Shown: one piece after another, positions 28,158 to 37,211 of the stretch
How positions within the stretch are numbered: the first letter of the stretch is position 1
Layout of the letters: every line of letters starts with the position of its first letter
Source of the DNA: Mesorhizobium sp.
GTDB taxonomy: Bacteria; Pseudomonadota; Alphaproteobacteria; Rhizobiales; Rhizobiaceae
Assembly: GCF_017306585.1 (NCBI RefSeq)
Contig: NZ_JAFKIC010000111.1
Span: 1-64,000 of the forward strand
DNA length: 64,000 nt
Reading direction: 5' to 3'
Translations under genes and position numbers: made by a program
The notes under the pieces: generated by a model
Told to the model about the DNA's origin: nothing
The model's database searches: none
What the model saw: only the letters and a program-made list of their open reading frames with translations

Positions 28158-28949
28158 ATGGCGAAGTTTCAGATCAGCCGCCGGAAATTCCTTACCGGAG
28201 CGAGCCTTGGCCTTTCCGGCATTGCCCTCTCGGGCTGCGATGCCTTCGACAGCCAGCTCAGCATCGGCAGCGGCCTGCGCAGTTTCCTCGAGAACGCCAA
28301 TGACCTCACACACCGCGCACAACGCCTGCTCGCCGGCCGTGATTCTCTGGCGCCGGAATTTACCGAGGCCGACATCCGCCAGCCAATGCGGCCGAATGGC
28401 GTGACGTCGCCCGACGATGATGACTACAAGGCCATGCTGGCCAACAATTTCGCCGATTGGCGGCTGGAAGTTTCAGGTCTTGTCGAAAAGCCGCTGTCGT
28501 TGACCCGCGAGCAGTTGCAGAACATGCCGAGCCGCACCCAGATCACCCGCCACGACTGCGTCGAAGGCTGGAGCTGCATCGCCAAATGGACCGGCACGCC
28601 GCTGTCGCTGGTGCTCGACCAGGCGATGGTCAAGCCGCAAGCGCGATACGTGATGTTCCATTGCCTGGATACGATCGACCGCAGCCTGTCCGGCGACATC
28701 AAGTATTACGGCACGATCGACCTCATCGATGCCCGCCATCCGCAGACGATCCTCGCTTACGGGCTGAACGGCAAGCCGCTGCCGGTCGAGAACGGCGCGC
28801 CACTACGCGTGCGCGTCGAGCGCCAGCTCGGCTACAAGATGCCGAAGTATCTCTATAAGATCGAGCTTGTCGACGGTTTCGCCGATGTCGGCGGCGGTCG
28901 CGGCGGCTATTGGGAGGACAATGGCTACGACTGGTATGGCGGCATCTGA
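28158..28949 (+). CDS. sulfite oxidase-like molybdopterin protein, Tat lipoprotein
   Basis: 263 residues. The N-terminus has a twin-arginine motif (SRRKFLTG, Arg8-Arg9) and a lipobox IALSGC with Cys27, so it is probably Tat-exported already folded with cofactor and then lipidated. The sulfite-oxidase fold motif RHDCVEGWSC provides Mo-ligand Cys134; MFHCLDTIDRS and the C-terminal PKYLYKIELV-like end fit the SUOX/YedY family. Relatives include MsrP, which repairs methionine sulfoxide in the periplasm, but MsrP uses MsrQ, and here the partner is a larger cytochrome b. The substrate is therefore open. It has GGAG 8 bases before its ATG. Confidence 0.85.
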   Translation: MAKFQISRRKFLTGASLGLSGIALSGCDAFDSQLSIGSGLRSFLENANDLTHRAQRLLAGRDSLAPEFTEADIRQPMRPNGVTSPDDDDYKAMLANNFADWRLEVSGLVEKPLSLTREQLQNMPSRTQITRHDCVEGWSCIAKWTGTPLSLVLDQAMVKPQARYVMFHCLDTIDRSLSGDIKYYGTIDLIDARHPQTILAYGLNGKPLPVENGAPLRVRVERQLGYKMPKYLYKIELVDGFADVGGGRGGYWEDNGYDWYGGI

Positions 28950-28992
28950 TATTGAGAAAGCAGATGTTAAACCAATGGTTTGATCGCCTTTA

Positions 28993-29994
28993 CTAAGCCA
29001 CCTTGTCGAGCAGCGGCTTTAGCGCCGGATGGATTTCCGGCGAGGCGTGCTTGATCAGGGTCAGCAGTGCACGCTCGTTCTCGTGCAGAGGCCGATTCAA
29101 GCCGATATGGTCGACCAGCCATCTGGCTTCGCCGGCATCGATCGTCTCGGCGCGGCGGGCGAGCGCTTCGGAGGCTCTGTTCCTGGCCTCCCACTCGGCT
29201 TCGATATCGCCGGGCGAGCGATAGGACTCGATGATGCCGGAAAGGCCGCCTGAGACCATGCGGCGGAAGAAGCCGCCGACTTCCGGATCGGCGTGATCGA
29301 GGAAATTTTCCTGGCGTAGCGCCACATCGCGGGTCGGCGCTTCATAGCCCGCCGAGCACATGACGAAGTTGGCGATCGCCTTGACGAACAGCTCGTTCCA
29401 GGCCGGATCATTCTTGGCCTGGGCGGTGCGCTCATTGATCTTGAACAGCACCTCGGCCTCACCCCTTGTGATGGCAATGTTGCCTTCGCCGCCATGGGCA
29501 TGGAGGATGCGGCGCAAGAGTTCGACCTCGGCCCTGGCGATCAGGCCAGGCACCAGCGCGCCGCCCAGCATCAGCGGCCCCTTGCCGTCGATGACGGCGT
29601 GGGCCACCTGCTCCAGCGCGTAGACGCAAAGCCGGCTCGGCGAGGATTTCGCCTCTTCCAGGACATGGACCAGCAATTCGAGTTCGGTGCGGCTGTCGAC
29701 CATGCCGTCACGCGAGATCGTGCGGACCAGCCAGTCGGCATTGTCCTGCGAGATATAGCCCGCGGGCTTTTCCTGATGGACGATGTAGTCGGTCACCGCC
29801 TCGACGAAGAACGGCGCCCATTCATCGCATTTGTCGCGCGCCGTCTGGTCGAGCGCGAACAGCGCCTCGGCCTCGCCGCGGGTCACCACGCCGTCCGCGA
29901 ACACTTCGCGGCGCAGCATCACCACGTCTTCCGCCGCGATTCGGTTCTTCGAAGTCAGCCCCGCCACCGGCGCGCTCATGATCAGTTCGCCCAT
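28993..29994 (-). CDS. unknown cytoplasmic protein with internal repeats
   Basis: 333 residues, no signal or membrane segment, mostly helical. Two segments are clearly duplicated: TRGEAEALFALDQTARDKCDEW near residue 40 and TRGEAEVLFKINERTAQAKNDP near residue 186, each followed by FVEAVTDYIV or FVKAIANFVM. A weaker third copy is DAGEARWLVDHIGLN near residue 290. This looks like a repeated helical unit, TerB-like in style, but I do not recognise a family. It is divergent from the glycine riboswitch and gcv operon, with 460 bases between. Confidence 0.7.
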   Translation of the reverse strand: MGELIMSAPVAGLTSKNRIAAEDVVMLRREVFADGVVTRGEAEALFALDQTARDKCDEWAPFFVEAVTDYIVHQEKPAGYISQDNADWLVRTISRDGMVDSRTELELLVHVLEEAKSSPSRLCVYALEQVAHAVIDGKGPLMLGGALVPGLIARAEVELLRRILHAHGGEGNIAITRGEAEVLFKINERTAQAKNDPAWNELFVKAIANFVMCSAGYEAPTRDVALRQENFLDHADPEVGGFFRRMVSGGLSGIIESYRSPGDIEAEWEARNRASEALARRAETIDAGEARWLVDHIGLNRPLHENERALLTLIKHASPEIHPALKPLLDKVA

Positions 29995-30228
29995 CTTTCG
30001 TCCCCGTCCGCCGGAAGAAGGGCCGGCGCCATTCTCCTCGGTATATCAGGAGTGTCTTGAAAAACCGGCAAACGGCGTGGTTAGCGAAGACTTGTCGAAC
30101 AATTCATGCCACCGGGAATGATCCGTTCCAGCCAGATGCGCTTTCGATGTCGCTGACAGGTGACAAGCCGTCGCGCCCGGGCTATGGATGGCGCGTCGAG
30201 GGCTCGAGGTTTCGAGTCCTACCTGTTT

Positions 30229-30411
30229 GCGGGAGAGAGCAGCGAGAGCTGCCGCCGAAGGGGAAATCGCCCGAAATCTCTCAGGCAAAAGAACCGTAGA
30301 CGGGAAAGACACTCTGGAAAGTCGGGGCTTGCCCCCGCGCCGAAGGTGTAAGCGCCGCTGACAGAGTTCCGGCTGCGCGAGTCTCTCAGGCTTCAGACAG
30401 AGGGGCACGGA
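30229..30411 (+). ncRNA. tandem glycine riboswitch controlling gcvTHP
   Basis: Two consecutive glycine aptamers. Aptamer 1 starts at GGGAGAGA (30231), has the conserved GCCGAAGGGG (about 30253) and ends in TCTCTCAGGCAAAAGAACC (about 30277-30295). Aptamer 2 starts at CACTCTGG (about 30310), has CGCCGAAGGTGTAAGC (about 30338-30353) and ends in TCTCTCAGGCTTCAGACAGA (about 30382-30401). The pattern is that of the cooperative glycine-sensing gcvT RNA. It leads into gcvT 45 bases later, so high glycine should turn on the glycine cleavage genes. Boundaries are approximate. Confidence 0.95.
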
Positions 30412-30413
30412 CT

Positions 30414-30430
30414 GGCCGCCATCAGCGGCC
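30414..30430 (+). promoter_or_regulatory. probable riboswitch expression-platform hairpin
   Basis: GGCCGC (30414-30419) can pair with GCGGCC (30425-30430) around CATCA, immediately after the second aptamer, followed by GTTTGCG and then, 17 bases on, the GGAG of gcvT (30447-30450). It could act as a weak terminator or help sequester the translation start when no glycine is bound. The mechanism is inferred from position only. Confidence 0.45.
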
Positions 30431-30455
30431 GTTTGCGTGCGACTCTGGAGATGAC

Positions 30456-31556
30456 ATGACGGGCGACGACGACAAACACCTTCCCCTCGAGGATATCCAC
30501 ACCGCCGTCGGCGCGCGCTTTGGCGCCTTTGCCGGCTGGTCGATGCCGCTGACCTATCCGGCCGGCGTCATGAAGGAACATCTGCATACACGCGAGCATG
30601 CGGGCCTTTTCGACATCTCGCATATGAAACTGTTCGAGGTCAGCGGTCCGCAAGCGATTGCGCTGCTCGACCGCGCCTGCCCGCTGGACGCCGGCACGCT
30701 CGAAATCTCGCAATCCAAGCTGACCTTCTTCCTCAACGAAGCCGGCGGCATCCTGGACGACCTGATCGTCACCCGCCTTGGCAACGAGCGTTTCATGGTG
30801 GTCGCCAATGCAGGCAACGCCGTGGCCGACGAAAAACATCTGCGGGAGCTCGCCAGGGATTTCGACGTCAGGGTCGAACCGCTCGACCGCGTCTTCCTGG
30901 CCATCCAGGGACCGGAAGCCTGGGCGGCGCTGTCACGCGCCGGCATCGAGACCGGCTCGCTCCTGTTCATGCATGGGGTCGAGCCGCGCAAGAACTGGTT
31001 CATGAGCCGGTCCGGCTATACCGGCGAGGACGGTTTCGAGATCGGCTTGCCGGCGGCCGACGCGCGCGAGCTTGTGGCGAAACTGCTGGAAGATGAGCGT
31101 GTGATGTGGATCGGACTTGCCGCGCGCGACAGCCTGCGGCTAGAGGCCGGGCTCTGCCTGCATGGCCAGGATATCACGCCGGAGACCGATCCGGCCGCCG
31201 CTGCCCTGATGTGGGCCATCCCCAGGGATATCAGGGCTACCGGCGCTTTCATTGGCGCCGATGCGCTGCCGGCCGCCGTGGAACGCGGCCCGCCGCAAAA
31301 GCGCGTCGGATTGAAGCCCGAGGGCCGCCAGCCGGTGCGCGGGGGTGCTGCGCTGTTCGACGCCGACGGCAACCCCGCCGGCCATGTCACCTCGGGCGGC
31401 TTTGGACCTTCGGCCGGCCATCCGGTCGCCATGGGCTACGTCTCCACATCGCTGGCCAAGCCCGGGACCCGGGTTTTCGCCGACGTGCGCGGCACGAAAA
31501 TCCCGGTCGACGTCAGCCCCCTGCCCTTTACCCAACATCGCTACCGCAAAGGATAA
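30456..31556 (+). CDS. gcvT: aminomethyltransferase, glycine cleavage T-protein
   Basis: 366 residues. The folate-binding fold begins [21 protein letters not shown]; the catalytic aspartate is Asp101 in [20 protein letters not shown] and the C-terminal barrel with [17 protein letters not shown] complete the family pattern. T-protein transfers the methylene group from the aminomethyl-lipoyl arm of GcvH to tetrahydrofolate, giving 5,10-methylene-THF and ammonia. GGAG lies 5 bases ahead of the ATG. It is the first gene of the riboswitch-controlled operon, 4 bases before gcvH. Confidence 0.96.
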   Translation: MTGDDDKHLPLEDIHTAVGARFGAFAGWSMPLTYPAGVMKEHLHTREHAGLFDISHMKLFEVSGPQAIALLDRACPLDAGTLEISQSKLTFFLNEAGGILDDLIVTRLGNERFMVVANAGNAVADEKHLRELARDFDVRVEPLDRVFLAIQGPEAWAALSRAGIETGSLLFMHGVEPRKNWFMSRSGYTGEDGFEIGLPAADARELVAKLLEDERVMWIGLAARDSLRLEAGLCLHGQDITPETDPAAAALMWAIPRDIRATGAFIGADALPAAVERGPPQKRVGLKPEGRQPVRGGAALFDADGNPAGHVTSGGFGPSAGHPVAMGYVSTSLAKPGTRVFADVRGTKIPVDVSPLPFTQHRYRKG

Positions 31557-31560
31557 TCTC

Positions 31561-31929
31561 ATGGCAAAGACCTATTTCACATCGGATCACGAGTGGCTCA
31601 GCGTCGAGGGCGGCATCGCCACGGTCGGCATTACCGACTACGCGCAGGAACAGCTTGGCGATCTCGTCTTCGTCGAACTGCCCGATGTCGGGAAAAAGCT
31701 CACCAAGGGCGATACGGCCGTCGTGGTCGAGTCCGTCAAGGCCGCTTCGGATGTCTACGCACCGGTCGATGGCGAGATCACCGAAGCCAACGGTACGCTG
31801 TCCTCGGACCCGTCGCTGGTCAACTCGTCGGCATCGGGCGCCGGATGGCTGTGGAAGATGAAGCTCGCCGACGAAAGCCAGCTCGCCGGCCTCATGGATG
31901 AAGCCGCCTACAAAGCCCATATCGGCTGA
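31561..31929 (+). CDS. gcvH: glycine cleavage system H protein
   Basis: 122 residues, typical GcvH length. Lipoyl attachment is at Lys60 in ESVKAASD, on a hairpin turn in the beta barrel. GcvH carries the aminomethyl group between GcvP and GcvT. The frame is open upstream, but the ATG at 31561, with AAAGGA ahead, gives the canonical [13 protein letters not shown] start. It is flanked by gcvT (4-base gap) and gcvP (17-base gap). Confidence 0.97.
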   Translation: MAKTYFTSDHEWLSVEGGIATVGITDYAQEQLGDLVFVELPDVGKKLTKGDTAVVVESVKAASDVYAPVDGEITEANGTLSSDPSLVNSSASGAGWLWKMKLADESQLAGLMDEAAYKAHIG

Positions 31930-31946
31930 CAGCAGGACATATCGAC

Positions 31947-34757
31947 ATGACCGCAGTACCCTACCCCTTCTCGGCCCGCCACATCGGCCCCGGCCTCAAC
32001 GACGTCAGGGCGATGCTCGCCGTCATCGGCGTGCCCTCGGTCGAGACGTTGATCAGCCAGGCCGTGCCGAGATCGATCCGGCTTGACCAGCCGCTCGCTT
32101 TGCCGGCTGCGGCCAGCGAAGCGGAAGCGCTGGCCGAATTGTCGGCGAAGATGGCCGGCAATACCGTGTTGAAGAGCTTTATCGGCGCCGGCTACCACGG
32201 CGTCCACGTGCCGCCGGTGATCCAGCGCAACCTGTTCGAGAATCCGGCCTGGTATACCGCCTACACGCCTTATCAGGCGGAGATCAGCCAGGGCCGACTG
32301 GAAATGCTGTTCAATTTCCAGACGCTGGTGGCCGAGTTGACCGGACTGCCGGTGGCGTCGGCTTCGCTGCTCGACGAAGCGACGGCGGTCGCCGAGGCGG
32401 TGGGCATCGCGCTGCGCCATCATCGCGACAAGCGCACCAAGGTGGCGCTCGCCGGCGCGCCCCACCCGCAGACTCTGGACGTCGTGCGCACGCGCGCCGA
32501 GCCGCTCGGCATTGAGGTCGATGGCGAGACGATCGACGACAACACGGCCGCGCTGCTCGTCTCCTGGCCTGATACCCATGGCGTCTATGGCGACCACAAG
32601 GCCGCGATCGACAAAGCCCGCGCGGCGGGCGCGTTGGTGGTTTTCATCGCCGACCCGCTCGGCTTGACCTTGACCGACGCCCCGGCAAAGCTCGGCGCCG
32701 ATATCGCCGTCGGGCCGATGCAGCGTTTCGGCGTGCCGATGGGCTTTGGCGGCCCGCACGCCGCCTATTGCGCCGTCTCCGACAAGCTGACCCGGTTGAT
32801 GCCCGGCCGCCTGGTCGGCCAGTCGACCGACAGCAAGGGCCGCCCCGGCTACCGGCTGGCCCTGCAGACGCGCGAGCAGCACATCCGCCGCGACAAGGCC
32901 ACCTCCAATATCTGCACCGCGCAGGCGCTGCTGGCCAACATGGCGACGGCTTACGCGATCTGGCATGGCCCGGTCGGTTTGCAGGCGATCGCCGGTCGCA
33001 TCCATGACCTCGCCAACCGTCTGGCGGGCGGTCTCAAGGCTGCCGGAGTGAGCGTGCTGGGAGTCAGCCGTTTCGACACGGTCACGGTGGAAGCGAAGGG
33101 CAAGGCCGCGCAGATCGCCGCCGCCGCCGAAAAGACCGGACGGTTGCTGCGCGTCATCGATGCCGACCATGTCGGCGTCAGCTTCGACGAGACCTCGACA
33201 GATGTCGACCTGGACGCGATCGCGGCCCTGTTCGGCGCCAAGGCCGGCACCTCCGCCGAAAGCACGATGCCCGGCAAGCCGCGCGGCAAGGAGTTTCTCA
33301 CCCAGCCGGTGTTCCATGAGAACAAGTCGGAAACCGAAATGATGCGTTTTCTGCGCAGGCTGGCCGACAAGGACCTGGCGCTCGACCGCGCGATGATTCC
33401 GCTGGGTTCGTGCACGATGAAGCTCAACGCGGCGGCCGAAATGATGCCGGTGAGCTGGCCGCAGATCGCCAATCTGCATCCGTTCGCGCCGGCCAGCCAT
33501 TCTGCGGGCTATCGCGCCATGATCGGCGACCTGGAGGGCTGGCTTTCCGAGATTACCGGCTTCGATGCCGTCAGTCTCCAGCCGAATGCGGGAAGCCAGG
33601 GCGAATATGCCGGACTGCTGGCCATCCGCGCCTATCACCGCTCGCGCGGCGAAGGCCATCGCACCGTCTGCCTGATCCCGTCCTCGGCGCACGGCACCAA
33701 TCCGGCGAGCGCGGCGATGGCCGGCATGAGCGTCGTCGTCGTGCGCTGCCTGGAAGACGGCAACATCGATATGGACGACATGCGGGCCAAGGCCAACGAG
33801 CATTCGAAGAATCTCGCTGCGCTGATGTTTACCTATCCGTCCACCCACGGCGTCTACGAGGAAGGCGCGCGCCATCTCTGCGCGCTCATCCACGAGCATG
33901 GCGGCCAGGTGTATTTCGACGGCGCCAACCTCAACGCGCTGGTCGGCCTCGCCCGCCCCGGCGACATCGGCGCCGATGTCTGCCACATGAACCTGCACAA
34001 GACCTTCTGCATTCCGCATGGCGGCGGCGGCCCCGGCATCGGCCCGATCGGCGTCAGGGCGCATCTGAAGCCCTACCTGCCGGGCCATGTCACCGAAGGC
34101 TCCGCCCATGCAGTGTCGGCGGCTCCGTTCGGCAGCGCCTCGATCCTGCCGATCACCTGGATGTACATCCGCATGATGGGCGGTTCGGGCCTGAAACAGG
34201 CGACCGAGACGGCCATCGTCTCGGCCAACTACGTGGCGACGCGGCTCGCGCCGCATTTCCCGCTCCTCTTCAAGGGCAGGAGCGACCGCGTCGCGCATGA
34301 ATGCATCCTCGATACCCGCGTGCTGAAGGAGAGTGCCGGCATCAGCGTCGACGACGTCGCCAAGCGCCTGATCGACTACGGCTTCCATGCGCCGACCATG
34401 TCGTTCCCGGTCGCAGGCACGCTGATGGTGGAGCCGACCGATTCCGAGCCCAAGCGTGAACTCGACCGCTTCTGCGAGGCGATGATCGCCATCGCCGGAG
34501 AGGCCGCGAAAGTGGCAAGGGGTGAATGGCCGCTGGCCGACAATCCGCTGGTCAATGCCCCCCACACATCGGCCGAGACGCTGGCCGGCCAGTGGAACCA
34601 TCCCTATTCGCGCCTGGAAGCGGCTTACCCCGCCGGTGACGCGGATACGGCCGCAAAGTACTGGCCGCCGGTGTCGCGCATCGACAATGTCGCCGGCGAC
34701 CGTAACCTTGTCTGCTCCTGCCCGCCGCTTTCGGATTATCTGGGCGCGGCCGAATAA
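31947..34757 (+). CDS. gcvP: glycine dehydrogenase (decarboxylating), P-protein
   Basis: 936 residues, the fused homodimeric form (both halves in one chain). The PLP-binding lysine is Lys685 in [18 protein letters not shown]. The N-terminal half has [19 protein letters not shown] and the C-terminal half [15 protein letters not shown], both family signatures. It decarboxylates glycine and loads the aminomethyl group on the lipoyl arm of GcvH, releasing CO2. The L-protein (dihydrolipoamide dehydrogenase) is shared with other complexes and is not here. Its stop is one base from that of the convergent GGDEF gene. Confidence 0.97.
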   Translation: MTAVPYPFSARHIGPGLNDVRAMLAVIGVPSVETLISQAVPRSIRLDQPLALPAAASEAEALAELSAKMAGNTVLKSFIGAGYHGVHVPPVIQRNLFENPAWYTAYTPYQAEISQGRLEMLFNFQTLVAELTGLPVASASLLDEATAVAEAVGIALRHHRDKRTKVALAGAPHPQTLDVVRTRAEPLGIEVDGETIDDNTAALLVSWPDTHGVYGDHKAAIDKARAAGALVVFIADPLGLTLTDAPAKLGADIAVGPMQRFGVPMGFGGPHAAYCAVSDKLTRLMPGRLVGQSTDSKGRPGYRLALQTREQHIRRDKATSNICTAQALLANMATAYAIWHGPVGLQAIAGRIHDLANRLAGGLKAAGVSVLGVSRFDTVTVEAKGKAAQIAAAAEKTGRLLRVIDADHVGVSFDETSTDVDLDAIAALFGAKAGTSAESTMPGKPRGKEFLTQPVFHENKSETEMMRFLRRLADKDLALDRAMIPLGSCTMKLNAAAEMMPVSWPQIANLHPFAPASHSAGYRAMIGDLEGWLSEITGFDAVSLQPNAGSQGEYAGLLAIRAYHRSRGEGHRTVCLIPSSAHGTNPASAAMAGMSVVVVRCLEDGNIDMDDMRAKANEHSKNLAALMFTYPSTHGVYEEGARHLCALIHEHGGQVYFDGANLNALVGLARPGDIGADVCHMNLHKTFCIPHGGGGPGIGPIGVRAHLKPYLPGHVTEGSAHAVSAAPFGSASILPITWMYIRMMGGSGLKQATETAIVSANYVATRLAPHFPLLFKGRSDRVAHECILDTRVLKESAGISVDDVAKRLIDYGFHAPTMSFPVAGTLMVEPTDSEPKRELDRFCEAMIAIAGEAAKVARGEWPLADNPLVNAPHTSAETLAGQWNHPYSRLEAAYPAGDADTAAKYWPPVSRIDNVAGDRNLVCSCPPLSDYLGAAE

Positions 34758-34758
34758 A

Positions 34759-35934
34759 TCACGCGGAGCGCAAGGCCGGCCTGACCGGCTCGGCCTTGCC
34801 CATTCTCTTGCCGTTGACGACGCAGTTGCGGCCGGCGCGCTTGGCGGCATAGAGCGCGGCGTCCGCCTCGGCCAGCACGTCATTCAGGCTGCTGCCGCCT
34901 GCCTCGCCAAAGCCGATGCCGCCGCTGACCGTGCTGCGTAACGGACCGTGCTGGGTGGCAACGATCTCGGTGCCGAAGGCAACACCGATCTTGCTGGCGA
35001 GATCATGTGCCCGCGCTTCCGTCATGCGTGTCATGACGATCGCGAACTCCTCGCCACCCAGGCGGAAGGCGTCCACGCCGGTCCTGGCATATTTCCTGAT
35101 GACGGCGGCGAACCGGCACAGAACCTGGTCGCCGACCGGGTGGCCGTAAACGTCGTTCGTCTTCTTGAAGTGATCGAGATCGAACATGGCGATAGCCATG
35201 AACGGACCGAACGTCCGCTCGCCATAGAGGGATGTCAGCCCCCGACGGTTCATCAGTCCGGTCAATGGATCGGTCATGGTTTCGGCCTTCAGCTCGATCT
35301 GCGCCTGCAGATGGTGAAGAGAGAGCGTCAACGCACCAAGACCGGTCATGCACGCCACCGCCACGACGGAATTCAGCCGCTCGGCCCAATTGTCGGGCGC
35401 CACTGCGAGCGTCCATTGCCCGTTGGCCAGAAGAACCACGCCGCAAAGGGCAAACGATACCGCGCAGCTGCCGCTCAAGAAGGAAACCACCAGCAGGATC
35501 CGTCGATCGTGGCTGCCGTTTACCCAGAACATCACGCCTATCGCCGAGAGCAGCGGCGTTACCGTCGCATAGGTGACGATGAAACCGATGCCATCAAGGC
35601 CGAGGAACGTCACGGCCGCGCAAACGGACATGGCGGCAAGCGTCGGCACCACGGCACGCCTGTGGTCCGGCACGCCAAGATACTGCATTGCCGAAACGCA
35701 TATGATCAGGAAGCCGAGATTGAGCAAGGCGAGTGCGATCTGGCAGAGCGCCGGATCGGGCTCCCTCGTGTACCGCCAGAACACGATCACATGCGCGACC
35801 AGCACGAGGATGCCGCATGCCACCGTCAGCACGAAACGAGCCCGCGGCGCGGTAAACCAGATCGCGAACATGGTGACGGCCAGGCAGGTGCCCGACAGCG
35901 CGGCCGCAAGCAGAAGCGAACTGAAATCCAGCAT
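34759..35934 (-). CDS. membrane-bound GGDEF diguanylate cyclase
   Basis: 391 residues. The first 190 or so hold six predicted membrane helices without a recognisable sensor motif; the remainder is a GGDEF domain (DPLTGLMNRRGL; MFDLDHFKKTNDVYGH; active site RLGGEEFAIVM). The residues before the active site read RTGV instead of RxxD, so the product-inhibition site is lost and the enzyme may not be self-limiting. It would add c-di-GMP in response to a membrane signal. It is convergent with gcvP, with essentially no intergenic space. Confidence 0.9.
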   Translation of the reverse strand: MLDFSSLLLAAALSGTCLAVTMFAIWFTAPRARFVLTVACGILVLVAHVIVFWRYTREPDPALCQIALALLNLGFLIICVSAMQYLGVPDHRRAVVPTLAAMSVCAAVTFLGLDGIGFIVTYATVTPLLSAIGVMFWVNGSHDRRILLVVSFLSGSCAVSFALCGVVLLANGQWTLAVAPDNWAERLNSVVAVACMTGLGALTLSLHHLQAQIELKAETMTDPLTGLMNRRGLTSLYGERTFGPFMAIAMFDLDHFKKTNDVYGHPVGDQVLCRFAAVIRKYARTGVDAFRLGGEEFAIVMTRMTEARAHDLASKIGVAFGTEIVATQHGPLRSTVSGGIGFGEAGGSSLNDVLAEADAALYAAKRAGRNCVVNGKRMGKAEPVRPALRSA

Positions 35935-36106
35935 ATCGGGCGGGGGCCTCTTGAGCGTCGGCGTTTGCCTGGCATTCTAGGCCAGCGGCAACCCTCAGAT
36001 ACGGTTTTCAGCCGATCGTCCGACCCAAGCTGCGGTTAGGGTTTACAAAGCGTCGATACAAGCTGCCCGAAACCGCGCCGATGGCCGGCGCGAGGATTGA
36101 CAGGCA

Positions 36107-36580
36107 TCACCCCTTGTTCAGAAGCGCGAGATTGGCGTTGACGACCGTGGGGTCGGCCATGCCGGCCCTGGCTTCCAGCAGCAATGCCTTGGCCTTTTTC
36201 TTGTTGCCGCGCAGCAACTGCGAGTAGCCCATATTGTTGACGACCTGCGGCTTGCGGCCGGCGACCTTCAGCAGCTGGTCATAGGCGCGGTCGGCAAAAT
36301 CGAAACGGCCGAGTTCATCATAGGAAGCGGCGAGCCCCATCCAGGCCTCGGCATTGTCGGCCTTCAGCTCGACCGCCTTGCGGAAATGCTGTTCGGCCAA
36401 GCCGTAATTGGCGTCGCGAAACTGCGCCTTGCCTTGCGCCAGGTCGGAAGCGCTGACGTCCTTGGCCCTCGGCGGGATCGCCGTGGTCTTGGTGGTGTCG
36501 ACATTGTCGTTCGTCGTGCACCCGGTAACCATCAGGACGGCCGCCACCATGGCCGCCGCCGCGAATCTTGTCTGACGCAT
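36107..36580 (-). CDS. tadD: TPR lipoprotein, TadD-like
   Basis: 157 residues. The start at 36580 gives a lipoprotein signal with lipobox VTGC (Cys20 or so). TPR helices follow, including YGLAEQHFRKAVELKADNAE and AWMGLAASYDELGRFDFADRAY, with NNMGYSQLLRGNKKKAKAL as a third. TadD proteins help assemble the outer-membrane part of the Tad/Flp pilus. It is the last minus-strand gene of the tad locus, 165 bases after the unknown gene at 36746-37156, so it may have its own promoter. The symbol is by position and TPR content. Confidence 0.75.
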   Translation of the reverse strand: MRQTRFAAAAMVAAVLMVTGCTTNDNVDTTKTTAIPPRAKDVSASDLAQGKAQFRDANYGLAEQHFRKAVELKADNAEAWMGLAASYDELGRFDFADRAYDQLLKVAGRKPQVVNNMGYSQLLRGNKKKAKALLLEARAGMADPTVVNANLALLNKG

Positions 36581-36745
36581 GCCCTGCCCCGTCGCCCGAT
36601 TTGTCGGGTCGTTCTCTGGGAAAGACACTACAGCACAGCGATTAAGCTTCGGTGCCGAAATGCACCTAAGATTTGGTTTCCGCAGAACCGCCTATTAACC
36701 ACCAGCGGCAGGCTTGAACACTTTGGGCTACCGCCGAAGTACAGG

Positions 36746-37156
36746 TTAGAAAAAGTCGCCCAGAAATGCCGCCACGGCGTCCGAGATGCCGACAACCTTG
36801 TTCGTCGCCTGACGGTAGAATTTGAAGTTGAGCTCGGTTTCCGGCCGGCCGTCATGCCAGTCCGTAAGACGTTTGAGTTCGTTGCGGCCCAGCGGCCGCC
36901 TGGCCAGCGCCGTGCGCTCGATGGCAAGGCTCACGCGTGGCGTCTGCCGGGCTACGCCGGGCGTGCGCGCGACCGCTTCGACCGACGTGACGACGCCGCG
37001 CGCGACAAGGCCCTGGCCGCCTTCGTTCTCGCTGGCGAACAGGAAAATCTCGTCGCCTTTGGTTATATGCTTGCCGCCATACATCGTCTTCTGCGCGGCA
37101 AATGCGAACGTCTTCGCCCTGATATCGGTGATTTCGGCCTTGATCGCGAATGCCAT
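36746..37156 (-). CDS. unknown small protein between tadC and tadD
   Basis: 136 residues, soluble, with no signal peptide. KHITKGDEIFLFASENEGGQGLVARGVVTSV resembles the beta core of EVE/PUA-like RNA- or modified-base-binding domains, but this is only a visual impression. The C-terminal half contains many arginines and NFKFYRQATNKVVGI. It is on the same strand as the tad genes, 55 bases after tadC. No role in pilus assembly is apparent, and it could be a passenger gene. Confidence 0.6.
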   Translation of the reverse strand: MAFAIKAEITDIRAKTFAFAAQKTMYGGKHITKGDEIFLFASENEGGQGLVARGVVTSVEAVARTPGVARQTPRVSLAIERTALARRPLGRNELKRLTDWHDGRPETELNFKFYRQATNKVVGISDAVAAFLGDFF

Positions 37157-37211
37157 GAGCGCAGTCTATTTGAACGATACCCGCATCGAAAGGCGGCATC
37201 GCCGGCAACCG

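Noticed and set aside
31908..34883. A 991-codon minus-strand open frame opposite gcvP
   Set aside because: Shadow of gcvP; composition is Arg/His/Gly-rich and no family features are seen.
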